From: Algoriphagus sp.
Lineage (GTDB): Bacteria; Bacteroidota; Bacteroidia; Cytophagales; Cyclobacteriaceae
Assembly (NCBI RefSeq): GCF_029254265.1
Contig: NZ_JAQWXX010000080.1
Location: forward strand, 1-63,618
Length of the DNA: 63,618 bases
Reading direction: 5' to 3'
Shown here piece by piece: positions 63,525 through 63,618 of this stretch. The translations under genes and the position numbers were made by a program. Each line of letters opens with the position of its first letter. Position 1 is the stretch's first letter. The notes under the pieces were generated by a model that saw only the letters and a program-made list of their open reading frames with translations, was not told where the DNA came from and ran no database searches.

Positions 63525-63618
63525 TGGGGATATAAGTTTAATCCTCCGTGGAAAAAGAGGATTGCACTTCTAAAGTTGGTAAAAGTTCTATAGCCTTTAC
63601 CTACAGTTTTGAGCTCTT
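63506..63618. mobile_element. Left end of an insertion sequence (ISL3-like?)
   Basis: The restriction-modification frame loses homology near 63500 and a transposase C-terminus begins on the other strand. GGTTCTACCC at 63506 resembles ISL3-family inverted-repeat tips, so the IS boundary is placed there; the exact edge and family are inference. The rest of the element lies beyond the window. Confidence 0.5.
63521..63618 (-). CDS. Transposase C-terminus (partial)
   Basis: The minus strand frame enters from the right edge and ends at TAA 63521-63523. Its last 31 residues include VGKGYRTFTNFRSAILFFHG, then GLNLYPH. The GYRTFTNFR pattern matches the C-terminus of ISL3-type DDE transposases. The catalytic residues are outside the window. 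It shows that an IS interrupts the restriction-modification gene. Confidence 0.6.
   Translation of the reverse strand, partial: ELKTVGKGYRTFTNFRSAILFFHGGLNLYPH

Overview
The window looks like a chromosomal piece of a member of the Bacteroidota, most likely Cytophagales of the Algoriphagus/Cyclobacteriaceae type. This is inferred from moderate-to-low GC, TAnnTTTG-type -7 promoter elements, many lipoprotein and Tat signals, and typical Bacteroidota families (PD40/OmpA proteins, bacterial tricorn, DUF2452, DUF6122, HYC_CC_PP, DUF3347). I read about 55 genes or gene remnants. I saw no rRNA, tRNA or CRISPR array.

Region 1-12.7 kb holds metabolism and envelope genes: glycerate kinase with an AGCS amino-acid/sodium symporter, a GH20 hexosaminidase lipoprotein, a Tat-exported Gfo/Idh oxidoreductase, an OmpA-family protein downstream of a deoxyhypusine-synthase-like gene, a Skp/OmpH chaperone, a histone-deacetylase-fold hydrolase, an AlbA_2 protein and a fatty acid desaturase. 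Region 12.8-31.5 kb holds an orphan BlaI-type repressor, a tricorn-like protease, tyrS, a TetR regulator, a peptide transporter, pckA, cyclophilin, a ceramidase-like protein, a TrmH-type methyltransferase and the topoisomerase IV pair parE-parC.

Region 31.7-47.4 kb holds an ROK kinase, the YkgJ/CvfB pair, 3-hydroxybutyryl-CoA dehydrogenase with a deoxynucleoside kinase, a small operon of DUF2452 and unknown genes, an Hpt protein, an S9 peptidase with gamma-glutamyltransferase, a fasciclin lipoprotein, and a compact malonate operon (MatB-type ligase plus MadL and MadM). A second Tat-exported Gfo/Idh oxidoreductase follows.

Region 47.5-61.0 kb is a copper/heavy-metal cluster: a remnant of a CxxC-bearing regulator N-terminus, copA, an HMA chaperone, an apparently exported CHY zinc-finger protein, a HYC_CC_PP protein, cusA-cusC-cusB, a PepSY protein and a free-standing DUF3347 lipoprotein that duplicates the C-terminal domain of CusB. 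The genes fit one route: CopA exports cytosolic copper to the periplasm, and the Cus-type RND pump, fed by periplasmic DUF3347/HMBD domains, moves it out of the cell. An FkbM methyltransferase and repeat-rich spacers interrupt the cluster.

The right end (61.5 kb onward) is a decayed accessory region. A type ISP-like restriction-modification gene has an in-frame stop at codon 5, a GC-rich body unlike its surroundings, and a 3' end cut by an insertion sequence whose transposase C-terminus runs off the window.
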